Shown one piece after another: positions 49,347 to 57,667 of a DNA stretch of 64,000 nucleotides; positions within the stretch are counted from its first letter, which is position 1, and every line of letters starts with the position of its first letter. The position numbers and the translations under genes were made by a program. The notes under the pieces are model-generated. The model was not told where the DNA came from and did no database searches. It was given only the letters and a program-made list of their open reading frames with translations. The stretch is from Gp7-AA10 sp035636095 (GTDB lineage Bacteria; Acidobacteriota; Thermoanaerobaculia; Gp7-AA8), in NCBI GenBank assembly GCA_035636095.1, contig DASPZU010000089.1, positions 1 to 64,000 on the forward strand, given 5' to 3'.

Positions 49347-49796
49347 GTGAAGGTTTTCGCGAACGACACTCCCCTCGAACTCGCGACATCGGATTACACC
49401 AGCGCCCTCTCGGCACTCGATCTCGACTCTTTCCCGGTCGTGCCCGATTTCACAATCGAGCTTCGCGACTCGGAAGAATTTGGTCAACATGTTTACTATG
49501 TCAGCCCCTGGCGAGGTGAGCTGGCGGGTTTTCCGTACTGGAACAACGCCGAGCGCGACATGCGCCACTTGGTCGCCGAAGACGTCCCCCTCGGCTCCGT
49601 CGGCGAGCCGGTCGACGATGCCGACGCCGACTGGCAGATCGTGATTTTCGAGCATCGCGGCTTCGTGTACGTGCTGGAAGGGGCCGCGCCGCGGACGCAG
49701 CGCTTCGAGGTCTGGTTCCGCGTGCCGCGCGATCGTTACATCGCGGAGTGGGCGCGCGTGATCAGCGAGTTCAATCCTATTGAGCCGCTGGCTTGA
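49347..49796 (+). CDS. Hypothetical protein
   Basis: The 149-residue product is acidic and soluble, with aromatic-rich central text (YYVSPWRGELAGFPYWNNAE) and WQIVIFEHRGFVYVLEG, and ends in an amphipathic stretch. The GTG start follows the intergenic repeat directly. No family is recognised. Composition and codon use look native. Confidence 0.65.
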   Translation: MKVFANDTPLELATSDYTSALSALDLDSFPVVPDFTIELRDSEEFGQHVYYVSPWRGELAGFPYWNNAERDMRHLVAEDVPLGSVGEPVDDADADWQIVIFEHRGFVYVLEGAAPRTQRFEVWFRVPRDRYIAEWARVISEFNPIEPLA

Positions 49797-49798
49797 CG

Positions 49799-49861
49799 CC
49801 CCTCACCCCGTCCCTCTCCCCGCAAGCGGGGAGAGGGTGGCGCGCAGCGCCGGGTGAGGGG
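49799..49861. terminator. Nested palindrome between convergent genes (bidirectional terminator or repeat)
   Basis: Outer arms CCCCTCACCC / GGGTGAGGGG (49799-49808, 49852-49861) enclose a 12-base stem CCCTCTCCCCGC / GCGGGGAGAGGG with a two-base loop (49812-49837). It fills the gap between two convergent genes exactly. The same words occur near 61525-61587, so it is also a dispersed repeat. Confidence 0.65.
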
Positions 49862-51133
49862 TCACTGCTTGAACACCGCGCCGTCCTTCATCACGAAACG
49901 CACATCCTGGAGCGCGTTGACGTCGCGCAGCGGATCGCCGCCGACGGCGACGATATCGGCGTACGCACCGGGCGCGATGACGCCGAGGTCGCCGGACATG
50001 TCGAGGAGCTCGGCGGCGCGCGAGGTCGCGGAGCGGATGGCGTCCATCGGCGACATCCCGAACTCGGTCATGCGCGCGAATTCCTGCGCGATCGGGTCGC
50101 TCCATGAGAAGCCGCCGACATCGGTGCCGAACGCGATCTTCACGCCGGCCTTCATCGCTTTCTGAAACGAAGGTCCGTGTACCGCCACGCGCTTGCGATC
50201 GCGTTTGCCGCTGGGCGTGTCGGGCGGATCGTTGTGGGTGTAGTAAACCGAGAGCGTCGGGACGAGCCAGGTGCCCTGCTGCACCATCTGAGTGATCGCG
50301 GCGTCGTCGAGATCGAGTCCGTGCTCGATCGAATCGCAGCCCCCATCGAGAGCGCGATGCAGTCCGACGCCGCCGTAGGCGTGGCAGGCAACTTTTTTCT
50401 TCCAGCCGTGGACTTCGTCGGTGATGGCCTTGATCTCTTCCAGCGTGAGAGTCGGCTGCGAGACGAGATTGCCCTGCTTGTCGACCCACGAACGGTGCGT
50501 CATGTAGACCTTGATCCAGTCGGCGCCGTGATCGAGCTGCTCGCGCGCGGCTTTGCGGGCCTGAACCGGACCATCGATGAGCTGCGCGCCTTTCGGCACT
50601 TCGATTTCCGGCGCGTAACCTTCGAGGTTGTAGCCGCCGGTGGTGGAGATGGCGCGCGTCACGATGAACAGCCGCGGACCCGGAATCCGGCCCTCGTTGA
50701 TGGCCATCTTGATTCCGACGTCACCGTAGCCCGCGCCCTCGGTTTCGACATCGCGGATGGTCGTGAATCCCTGCTCGAGTGCACGTCGAACCGCGACGGT
50801 CGCGCGCGCGGCGCGATAGGCGATCGGATATTTCAGCAGCTGAATGTCGTACCCCCCCTCGGCCGGATCTTCGCCCTGCAGGAAGATGTGCGTGTGGGCG
50901 TCGATCATGCCGGGAAGGACCGTCATGCTGGAAAGGTCGATGACCTTCGCGCCCGCCGGAGTCGCGACATCGCCGCCGACGCTTTCAATGCGATTGCCGC
51001 GCACGACGATCGTCTGATTTTTGCGCGGCGCCGCCGACGTGCCGTCGATCAGCGTGCCGGCTTTGATGACAGTGACCTGTTGTGCGGCCACCGAGGAGGC
51101 GAGCAGAAGGAGAGCAGCAATCATTCTTCGCAT
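49862..51133 (-). CDS. Secreted metal-dependent amidohydrolase (prolidase-like)
   Basis: The 423-residue product has a signal peptide (RRMIAALLLLASSVAAQQ) and an amidohydrolase barrel. The metal-binding DAHTH lies at about residues 78-82, a Lys-bearing strand DWIKVYMT near 202, VACHAYGGVGLHRAL near 240, SIEHGLDLDD near 260, and the late Asp in AFGTDVGGFSWSDP near 325. Such exported members are often Xaa-Pro or Xaa-Arg dipeptidases. The substrate cannot be set from sequence. It is the convergent partner of the gene at 49347. Confidence 0.9.
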   Translation of the reverse strand: MRRMIAALLLLASSVAAQQVTVIKAGTLIDGTSAAPRKNQTIVVRGNRIESVGGDVATPAGAKVIDLSSMTVLPGMIDAHTHIFLQGEDPAEGGYDIQLLKYPIAYRAARATVAVRRALEQGFTTIRDVETEGAGYGDVGIKMAINEGRIPGPRLFIVTRAISTTGGYNLEGYAPEIEVPKGAQLIDGPVQARKAAREQLDHGADWIKVYMTHRSWVDKQGNLVSQPTLTLEEIKAITDEVHGWKKKVACHAYGGVGLHRALDGGCDSIEHGLDLDDAAITQMVQQGTWLVPTLSVYYTHNDPPDTPSGKRDRKRVAVHGPSFQKAMKAGVKIAFGTDVGGFSWSDPIAQEFARMTEFGMSPMDAIRSATSRAAELLDMSGDLGVIAPGAYADIVAVGGDPLRDVNALQDVRFVMKDGAVFKQ

Positions 51134-51153
51134 GGCGCAAAGAATAGTCGAAA

Positions 51154-51405
51154 CTACTTCGCGTTGATGCGGCCAACCGCGGTGGTGCCGTCGTCGAAGA
51201 TGGCGGTGTAGGGGCCGCTGAGGTATTCCGAATCGGCTTTGTCGACAGTGACGTCAAATCCTGCCAACGTGGTACCGCTCGCTAGCCCGGGCGAAACATT
51301 GTCAGTGACGATCCAGCCAATCGCCATCCGATTCTGCTCTTCGAACAGCATCGCAATCGGAATCCAACCCGGGGGCGCGGATGCGGCCGATGCCGGAAGC
51401 CGCAA
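51154..51405 (-). CDS. Hypothetical protein, start uncertain, possibly 5'-truncated
   Basis: The 83-residue frame ends with regular protein-like text (DKADSEYLSGPYTAIFDDGT and VGRINAK). The only start is a TTG at 51405. Convincing coding text continues upstream in the same frame (NNPIPRLDAEPVGWKPLR, then RIGYGLRLPAS) to a stop near 51518, without any start codon. The 5' end was probably lost when the divergent trmJ gene took up its position. No family is recognised. Confidence 0.45.
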   Translation of the reverse strand: MRLPASAASAPPGWIPIAMLFEEQNRMAIGWIVTDNVSPGLASGTTLAGFDVTVDKADSEYLSGPYTAIFDDGTTAVGRINAK

Positions 51406-51537
51406 TCCGTAGCCGATCCGCTCCGAGCGAAGCGGCTTCCAACCGACAGGCTCGGCATCGAGGCGCGGAATCGGATTGTTGAGATCCTTTTGAGTTCCCG
51501 AAGTTCGCGTTTCGTTTCAACGATAGACTCGCTCGGA

Positions 51538-52251
51538 ATGGCGCGTCTGCGCATCGTCCTGGTCGAACCGCAGGAAGCGGGCAATGTCGGCGCGGTGGCG
51601 CGGGTGATGAAGAATTTCGGCTTCCAGGAGCTGTGGATCGTGGGCGAGCATCCGAAACTCGAGCCGGTTGCCGGATGGTGGGCCAGCGGCGCGGAGGATG
51701 TCATCGCGAAAGCGCGGATGGTGCCGACGCTGCATCACGCCATCGGCGACGCGCAGATGACGATCGCGACCACGTCCGCGCGCGGCCGCACCACGCCGGT
51801 TGACCTCGAGCTGTTCGATGTCGCGGACATTCCCCTGGCCGATGACGCCGTGCTGGCCCTCGTCTTCGGCCGCGAAGATCGCGGTCTGACGCGCGAGGAA
51901 GTCGTTCAATGTCAGCGCACGGCTACGATTCCGACCAATCCCGATTTTCCCACCATGAATCTCGCGATGGCGGTGGGGATGTTTTGTTTGAGTGTGGCGG
52001 CCGGCGCCCTCGCCGGCCAGGGCGCGCGAGGCGCGCGCCCCCACACAGATCGCGCCGAAAGCGCATTACTCGAGCGCCTCCACGAACGCGCCGAGGCCCT
52101 GCTGCTGGAAGTCGGATTTCTTCAGGCGAACAATCCCGATCGTATTTACGACGACCTGCGCGCGATCGCCGGACGCGCAGACCTCGACGCGCGCGAAGCG
52201 ACCATCCTGCTGGGCATCATTCGGCAGATTGAATGGAAGTTGGGACGTTAG
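51538..52251 (+). CDS. trmJ: TrmJ-like tRNA 2'-O-methyltransferase (SpoU/TrmH family)
   Basis: The 237-residue product has the SPOUT trefoil-knot motifs: RIVLVEPQEAGNVGAVARVMKN cut short here as EAGNVGAVARVMKNFG, then LVFGREDRGLTREE (motif 2) and IPTNPDFPTMNLAMAVGM (motif 3). The order and C-terminal helical tail fit TrmJ, which methylates residue 32 of tRNAs. The ATG at 51538 begins at the first beta strand. It is followed by a strong hairpin and a convergent receiver gene. Confidence 0.88.
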   Translation: MARLRIVLVEPQEAGNVGAVARVMKNFGFQELWIVGEHPKLEPVAGWWASGAEDVIAKARMVPTLHHAIGDAQMTIATTSARGRTTPVDLELFDVADIPLADDAVLALVFGREDRGLTREEVVQCQRTATIPTNPDFPTMNLAMAVGMFCLSVAAGALAGQGARGARPHTDRAESALLERLHERAEALLLEVGFLQANNPDRIYDDLRAIAGRADLDAREATILLGIIRQIEWKLGR

Positions 52252-52307
52252 GGTGATGGGATGTTGGGATGTCCCGCGCCGCCTGACATCCCAACATCCC
52301 AACGTCC
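52243..52307. terminator. Strong hairpin between trmJ and the convergent receiver gene
   Basis: A perfect 16-base stem, GGGATGTTGGGATGTC / GACATCCCAACATCCC (52258-52273, 52285-52300), has an outer 7-base pair GGACGTT / AACGTCC. It spans both stop codons. The arms themselves are two turns of an 8-base word. Confidence 0.7.
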
Positions 52308-52714
52308 TAACCGGACGGGTGGTGGCTGTCGTCGAGGCAATCCGAGATCAACTCGATGAATTTTTCGAGATCGAACGGCTTCAGAATCGAAGTGCAGACG
52401 GTGTCGGGCGGGATTTTGTCGATGCCGCGCTTCCCCGCGGCCGTGAAGACGATGATGTGGGGACGCCCGTCACGGTAATCTCTCACGACCTTGTCGATGA
52501 ACTCGTAACCGTTGACCCTGGGCATCATCAGATCGAGAAGAATCAGGTCAAATTTCCCGTTGGCGTGCAGCTTCTCGAGGCCAACGGCGCCATCCTCGGC
52601 CAGCTCGACGTCGAACTTCATCCGCCTCAGGACGGCCTGCAGAAGGACGCGGATGGCCAGATCGTCGTCGATGACGAGGATTTTTCGTCCGTTTCCCTCA
52701 ATCCTGCTGACCAT
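52307..52714 (-). CDS. Single-domain response regulator (receiver only)
   Basis: The 135-residue product is a receiver with acidic Asp16-Asp18, phosphoacceptor Asp61 (LILLDLMMPRVNG), a conserved Thr in VFTAAGK and Lys in ILKPFDLEKF. It has no output domain. It may shuttle phosphate for one of the hybrid kinases. It is not next to a kinase gene. Confidence 0.9.
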   Translation of the reverse strand: MVSRIEGNGRKILVIDDDLAIRVLLQAVLRRMKFDVELAEDGAVGLEKLHANGKFDLILLDLMMPRVNGYEFIDKVVRDYRDGRPHIIVFTAAGKRGIDKIPPDTVCTSILKPFDLEKFIELISDCLDDSHHPSG

Positions 52715-52784
52715 GGCGGGTTGCGCCCCTCACTCTTGCGAAACGCATACCGGGCTGATGCATATTTATTTTGCGTTGGATGCA

Positions 52785-53291
52785 ATGAATAGAACCGCAG
52801 CGACCTCGTTTTCGTTCCGCCCCTGGGTCAGGAGGGCAGGACTGTCGATTGTCACGGTGGCAGTATTTGCAACTGCTGCAATCGTCACGATGTTGACTGT
52901 CTCGCCGGCGGCCCGTTTCGGCTGGATGAGCGAGCGCGTTGTCTGGGTCTACCTCGGCGTCCTATGGCTCGGCGGCTTGAGAGTGTTTCTCGCGACATTC
53001 GTCGCGATCGCGGAGGCCGATGACGAGCGGCTGGTCGTTCGCCCGCTTCACCAGCTCGGGCGGCGGGCCATCCCGTGGTCGCGCATCCGCGGCACGGAGC
53101 AAAGCGGCGATCGCCTCATCATCTATTACGACACGCCGCGCGGCATGCGCTTCGTGGCCCTGAATCTCAATCTGGTCAAAGGACGCCGAGAATTCCTGGC
53201 GCTGCTCGATGGGCGGCTGCTGGCGAGGGGTTTCGCGGAGCGGACCGTCGAGCGTTCGCGGTATCTCAGCCGATCCGGCGCAGAGCGATGA
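52785..53291 (+). CDS. Two-helix membrane protein with PH-like soluble domain, unknown
   Basis: The 168-residue product has two hydrophobic helices (about residues 18-40 and 53-75). A soluble beta-rich domain follows, with DDERLVVRPLHQLGRRAIPW and DRLIIYYDTPRGMRFVALN, similar in plan to bacterial PH-type domains behind membrane anchors. An ATG 27 bases earlier is also possible. It overlaps the end of the convergent propeller gene by 26 bases. Function unknown. Confidence 0.6.
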   Translation: MNRTAATSFSFRPWVRRAGLSIVTVAVFATAAIVTMLTVSPAARFGWMSERVVWVYLGVLWLGGLRVFLATFVAIAEADDERLVVRPLHQLGRRAIPWSRIRGTEQSGDRLIIYYDTPRGMRFVALNLNLVKGRREFLALLDGRLLARGFAERTVERSRYLSRSGAER

Positions 53292-54165
53292 TCGCGAGTG
53301 CCGCGGCCAGGGCGATGTAAAGCAGCGGTGAGAGCGCCGGGATTGACGCTGCCGCTGCGAGCGCGTCCGTCGTCGGACGCTGTTCGCCAAAGACGCTGAC
53401 GGAATTGAGCTGTAAAGAACCAAGGGGTGTCTTCGCGACTACTGCGCCGTCCGAGAGCCGTACTTTCTCGATCGCGGATTCTCTCCCCGTGTAGATGCCA
53501 ACGAAAATGTACTGGCCATCCGAAGAAAATGCTCCCGCACTCTCGATAGAGCCGGCCTCGCGAACCCCAATGACTCCGGCGAGCTTGGCTCGGGAGTCGT
53601 AAACCAACAAGGCTGAGCCTGATGCTGATCCTACAATGCAGCCGCCATCCCGAAGACCACGGACAAAATCGAGATTGTGTACTGCCGGAATCGATGAGAG
53701 TGCGCGATCAGCGCAGATGTCGTAACGACGTACGAGGTACTGCGAGCTGTCGAGGTAATAGAGCGTGCATTGATCCGGACCCAAATCAATTGACAGGGAC
53801 GGATAAAGATCAGGAATCGTGAACTGGTTGAGCAACGCCCCGTTTCGATCTACGACATGAAGAGATCCACCACTGGGATCTGCTACGTACGCATTACCGA
53901 GGGCGTCAGTCGTGATTGAAAAGCCGCCGACCGTCATCGTAGCGGTTTTGTTGAGCGATGTATCGTAAATCTTCCCATCCGACGGGCTGTAAATCGTTGA
54001 ATCGGCGCCGATCGCCGCATATTCTCCACCGCCGAAATCCGCCTTTGTCTTCAATGACGGATCGAGCAAAGCAAGCGGCGCGCGAGGAGCCAGAATCGCG
54101 AGGCGCAACCCCCAATCACGACATCTCCGCGGTTTGCCGTGACAGCTAATGTGGGCAGAGGGCAT
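53266..54165 (-). CDS. Beta-propeller surface protein with IPTL-CTERM-like sorting signal, frameshifted near its signal peptide
   Basis: The frame encodes NHL/Vgb-like propeller text (GGFSITTDALGNAYVADPSG, SGSALLVYDS, FSSDGQYIFVGIYTG). It ends with SIPALSPLLYIALAAAL and ALRRIG, an IPTL-CTERM-type tripartite sorting signal: an IP.LS motif, a hydrophobic helix, then an Arg cluster. The signal peptide is in another frame: from a GTG at 54221 it reads ATLLIALVACPLPTLAV up to GDVVIGG. Adding one C to the run at 54109-54113 joins the two. The in-frame ATG at 54165 is therefore probably not the true start. It diverges from ligA. Confidence 0.65.
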   Translation of the reverse strand: MPSAHISCHGKPRRCRDWGLRLAILAPRAPLALLDPSLKTKADFGGGEYAAIGADSTIYSPSDGKIYDTSLNKTATMTVGGFSITTDALGNAYVADPSGGSLHVVDRNGALLNQFTIPDLYPSLSIDLGPDQCTLYYLDSSQYLVRRYDICADRALSSIPAVHNLDFVRGLRDGGCIVGSASGSALLVYDSRAKLAGVIGVREAGSIESAGAFSSDGQYIFVGIYTGRESAIEKVRLSDGAVVAKTPLGSLQLNSVSVFGEQRPTTDALAAAASIPALSPLLYIALAAALAIIALRRIG

Positions 54166-54231
54166 GCCACTAGGGCAATAAGTAAGGTTGCCCGAGGGCC
54201 CGGCCACGATGCGACAATCACGCCGCCAAGA

Positions 54232-56214
54232 ATGAACCCGAAGTCCGACATCGACAAGCTCCGCATCGAGCTCGAACGCCACAATCGACTCTACTACCTC
54301 GGCACGCCCAAGATCAGCGATTACGACTTCGATCAGATGATGCGGCGCCTTCAGGAGCTGGAGGCGAAGCATCCCGAATATGCCGACCAGAATTCGCCGA
54401 CGCAGCGCGTCGGCGGCGCGCCCATCGAGGAGTTCAAGACCGTCATCCACGACCCGCCCATGCTGTCGATCGACAACGCCTATTCGCTCGACGAGCTCCG
54501 TGAGTGGGACGCGCGCGTCAAGAAAGGTCTGGGCGTCGATGACGTCGAGTACGAAGCGGAACTGAAAATCGACGGCGTATCGATTGATCTGATGTATCAG
54601 AACGGACAGCTCACGCGAGCCGCGACGCGCGGCGATGGTGTGCGCGGCGACGACGTCACGCCCAACGTGCGAACGGTCCGCGCCCTGCCATTGAAAATCC
54701 CGTCGCAACTGAAACGGCTGGAAGTGCGCGGCGAGATCTACATCTCCAAGACGGATTTCGCGCGCCTCAACGAGCTGATCGAGCAGGAGGGAAACGAGCC
54801 GCTCGCGAATCCTCGCAATGCGGCCGCCGGATCACTGCGGCAAAAGGATCCGAAGCTGGCTGCGCAGCGGCATCTCAGCGCGTACGTCTATCACGTCGTG
54901 TCGGCCGACGATCGGCGCATCGAATCGCAGTGGGCGGCTTATGCGCTCATGGAGAAACTCGGTCTGCCCCTCAATCCGCAGCGCAAACTGGCGCGCTCGC
55001 TGGGCGATGTCGAGAAATTCATCGATCAGTGGCACGAGAAGCGACACGAGCTTCCTTTCGAAATCGATGGCATCGTCGTCAAGGTCAATCACCGCGACCT
55101 GCAGCTCGAGTTAGGCGCGACCTCGAAGGCGCCGCGGTGGGCGGTGGCGTACAAATATCCCCCCGAGGCGGCGCAGACGATCGTGCGGGCGATCAATCTC
55201 TACGTCGGGCGGACGGGAACTGTGACGCCGGTTGCCGAATTCGATCCCGTTCGCATCGGCGGCACGAAAGTCGTCAATGCTTCGGTGCACAACTTCGACG
55301 AGCTGGCGCGTAAGGACGTGCGCATCGGCGACACCATCGTCGTCGAAAAAGGGGGCGACATCATCCCCAAAGTCGTGGACGTGCTCACCGACAAGCGGCC
55401 GCGCGGCGCGCGCAGAGTGCATCCGCCCGAGAAGTGCCCGGTGTGCCGGCAGCCGTTGCACAGATTCGAGGGCGAAGTCGCGATCCGATGCATCAACCAG
55501 GGCTGCCCCGCCATCGTGTTGCAATCGATCACGCACTTCGGCTCCCGCAAAGCGATGGACATCGAAGGCCTTGGATGGCAAACGGTGCAGGCGCTGCTCG
55601 ACGCCGGGCTCGTCAGGGACTACGCGTCGATTTACGAGTTGACGGCCGGGCAGGTCGCGGAGCTCGAACGAAAAGGGGAGAAGTCAGCGAAGAAGCTCAT
55701 CGAGAACATCGAGCGGTCCAAGACCGCCGAGCTGCATCGATTCATCTTCGCGATCGGCATCCGCATGATCGGCGAGCGCGCCGCGAAACTCCTCGCCGAT
55801 CATTTCCACTCCATCGACGCGCTGATGGACGCGACCACCGAGCAACTTCTGGAAGTCGCGGAGGTCGGGCCCAAAGTCGCGGAGGCGATCACGTTCTATT
55901 TCTCGGTGCCCGCCAACCGCCAGCGCATCGAGAAGATGAAGCGCCTGGGCGTGCGCCCGCAATTCGTGCAGGCGGCCACCGGCAGCGCGCTGGCGGGCAA
56001 GACGGTGGTGATCACGGGCACAATGACGCGCTTCTCGCGCGATGAGATCCATCGACTCATCGAGCGCGAAGGCGGCAAGCCCGCGGGCTCGGTCTCGTCG
56101 AAGACGTCGTACGTCGTGGCGGGCGAGGCCGCCGGATCGAAGCTCGACAAGGCGAAATCGCTGGGCGTGCCGGTGCTGAGCGAGGACGAATTCCTCGCCA
56201 TGATTCATGCGTAA
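54232..56214 (+). CDS. ligA: NAD-dependent DNA ligase
   Basis: LigA seals nicks during replication and repair. The 660-residue protein is complete. It has an N-terminal Ia helical region with YYLGTPKISDYDFD, the adenylated Lys in AELKIDGVSIDLMY (about residue 110), the OB fold with GRTGTVTPVAEFDPV, and a four-Cys zinc finger CPVCRQPLHRF...CINQGCPA (about residues 402-425). Helix-hairpin-helix motifs and a C-terminal BRCT domain (GKTVVITGTMTRFSRDEI) follow. The ATG at 54232 matches family starts. It overlaps the next gene by eight bases. Confidence 0.97.
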   Translation: MNPKSDIDKLRIELERHNRLYYLGTPKISDYDFDQMMRRLQELEAKHPEYADQNSPTQRVGGAPIEEFKTVIHDPPMLSIDNAYSLDELREWDARVKKGLGVDDVEYEAELKIDGVSIDLMYQNGQLTRAATRGDGVRGDDVTPNVRTVRALPLKIPSQLKRLEVRGEIYISKTDFARLNELIEQEGNEPLANPRNAAAGSLRQKDPKLAAQRHLSAYVYHVVSADDRRIESQWAAYALMEKLGLPLNPQRKLARSLGDVEKFIDQWHEKRHELPFEIDGIVVKVNHRDLQLELGATSKAPRWAVAYKYPPEAAQTIVRAINLYVGRTGTVTPVAEFDPVRIGGTKVVNASVHNFDELARKDVRIGDTIVVEKGGDIIPKVVDVLTDKRPRGARRVHPPEKCPVCRQPLHRFEGEVAIRCINQGCPAIVLQSITHFGSRKAMDIEGLGWQTVQALLDAGLVRDYASIYELTAGQVAELERKGEKSAKKLIENIERSKTAELHRFIFAIGIRMIGERAAKLLADHFHSIDALMDATTEQLLEVAEVGPKVAEAITFYFSVPANRQRIEKMKRLGVRPQFVQAATGSALAGKTVVITGTMTRFSRDEIHRLIEREGGKPAGSVSSKTSYVVAGEAAGSKLDKAKSLGVPVLSEDEFLAMIHA

Positions 56215-57667
56215 GTGGCTTCTTTGGATTGTCGGTGCGGTTGCCGCGATCCAGGTTTTTCTCGCCATCCGCTTCTACGGATTCCTCACCGGCGACGACG
56301 TTGAAGTTCTTTCCGAGGCCATGCGGCGGGCGAGAGGACTCGATTTTCAACCGTGGGAGGTGCGCAATCTCTTCATTCCGGACTTTCTGGTCGCGCCCTT
56401 TGTCTTCATGGGCGGCCTGCGCGCGGCAGCGATTCCGTTCATTGCGCTGAGCGCGGTCACGATCTGGCTGGTCTATCGACTGGCGTTGCAATGGAGCGCG
56501 GACGGGCGAGCCGCCATCGCCGCCGCGCTGCTCTTCGCCTTCCACTGGATTCCTCTCGCATTCGGCAGCACGGTCTATCCGCGCAATGTGGCCATGGTCT
56601 GCATCGTCGCCGCGGCGCTGATCGTCGATCGATTTCCATTCGCGGCCGGCGCGCTGGCGGGCCTGGCGTTCACGGATCGCTTCAGCGAGATCGTATTTTT
56701 GATTCCATTGCTTCTACTCGGCACCCGGCACGCGGCACTCCGTGTTGTCGGCGGTTTTCTAGCCTCCATCGCAATCACGCTCGGCATCTATGACTGGATC
56801 ACGTGGGGATCGCCTTTCTCGAGCGTCATCAAATTCGCGCGCCTGACCGTGGTCGAGCCTGATTTCGCCTCGCGCGTGAAGTATCAATCGCCGTTTTGGT
56901 ACCTGTATAACCTGGTGCGTTGGTGTGCGCCGACCTTGTTACCACTTCTCTGGTTCGCACGGCGTTCGGCGCGCTGGTCGTTCATCCTGATTCCTCTGCT
57001 CGCGCTTTCGGCGGTGCGGCACAAGGAAATGCGCTATCTCGAAGTGATGATCCCGTTTCTCGCGATCGCCGCGGGCATGGGGTTCGCGGTCCTCTATCAA
57101 CAGAAACGTGCCCTGGCGACCGCGCTTCTGGCCGTCTCGGTCATCTGGAATCTGCACGGACTGCGCTTTTTCGCGCACAAGTCGATGCCGGCCGTCGATG
57201 CCGCGCAGGCGATCCTCGCGAATCCGAAAATCAAGGTCGTGGTCGTATCGCAGTTGTGGGCGTACGGCGACCGGCTGTATTTCGACAAGAAGCTCGCGGC
57301 ACGCGACGTGGGAACTCCGCCGCGCGATCTCGATCGCGCGCTGGCCGGCGCCGATGCCGCCTCGCTCTACGAATCCGATCTCGATCATCCCGAGCTCGTC
57401 GCGGCGTTGCAGCGCCATCACTTGGTGGCGTGGCGCACATTTCGCGACGGGCCGGCGCGGGCGGTGGTGGTGTTTATTCGTCATCCTGACCCAGCGGCGC
57501 GGGGGAAGGATCTCTGCAGACGAGATCCTTCGCCGTCTACGCGGCTCAGGATGACGCAAGCGTCACATCTGCTTCCGATACTTCGGATCGAGCGCGTCGA
57601 TGAGGCCGTCGCCGAGGAAGTTGAGGCCCATCACCGCGGCCACTACCCGATCAGCCCTTCTCGCTGA
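56207..57667 (+). CDS. Polytopic glycosyltransferase, GT22 (ALG9/PIG-B)-like
   Basis: The product has about nine to ten transmembrane helices (residues 1-330). An early acidic loop FLTGDDVEVLSEAMRRARGL fits the catalytic DD/DE loop of GT-C enzymes. A conserved HKEMRYLEVMIPF segment at about 267-279 matches the HKE-x-R motif of GT22 mannosyltransferases. It probably uses a polyprenyl-phosphate sugar. The last 60 or so residues are encoded by an inverted repeat and then by a copied permease end in the wrong strand, so the natural C-terminus is near residue 425. It overlaps ligA by eight bases. Confidence 0.75.
   Translation: MRKWLLWIVGAVAAIQVFLAIRFYGFLTGDDVEVLSEAMRRARGLDFQPWEVRNLFIPDFLVAPFVFMGGLRAAAIPFIALSAVTIWLVYRLALQWSADGRAAIAAALLFAFHWIPLAFGSTVYPRNVAMVCIVAAALIVDRFPFAAGALAGLAFTDRFSEIVFLIPLLLLGTRHAALRVVGGFLASIAITLGIYDWITWGSPFSSVIKFARLTVVEPDFASRVKYQSPFWYLYNLVRWCAPTLLPLLWFARRSARWSFILIPLLALSAVRHKEMRYLEVMIPFLAIAAGMGFAVLYQQKRALATALLAVSVIWNLHGLRFFAHKSMPAVDAAQAILANPKIKVVVVSQLWAYGDRLYFDKKLAARDVGTPPRDLDRALAGADAASLYESDLDHPELVAALQRHHLVAWRTFRDGPARAVVVFIRHPDPAARGKDLCRRDPSPSTRLRMTQASHLLPILRIERVDEAVAEEVEAHHRGHYPISPSR
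57479..57556. repeat. Dispersed inverted repeat (CGTCATCCTGA / TCAGGATGACG)
   Basis: Outer 11-base arms (57479-57489, 57546-57556) enclose an inner 9-base pair AAGGATCTC / GAGATCCTT (57506-57514, 57522-57530). It lies at the 3' end of the glycosyltransferase and probably serves as its terminator. It has been read into the frame. Confidence 0.7.
57561..57642 (-). pseudogene. Copied 3' end of the DppC-type permease gene (direct repeat, left copy)
   Basis: This stretch matches 60672-60753 at 80 of 82 bases and, on the minus strand, encodes the last 26 permease residues and its stop (text LDPKYRKQM). Both differences are silent third-position changes. It lies eight bases beyond the stop of the lipoprotein gene. 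A GTG at its upstream edge keeps the frame open, but no functional product is expected. Confidence 0.85.

Noticed and set aside
47677..49416. Long minus-strand frame across guaB
   Set aside because: guaB is certain by its active-site motifs. The antisense frame is GC-codon shadow with H/R/D-rich text.
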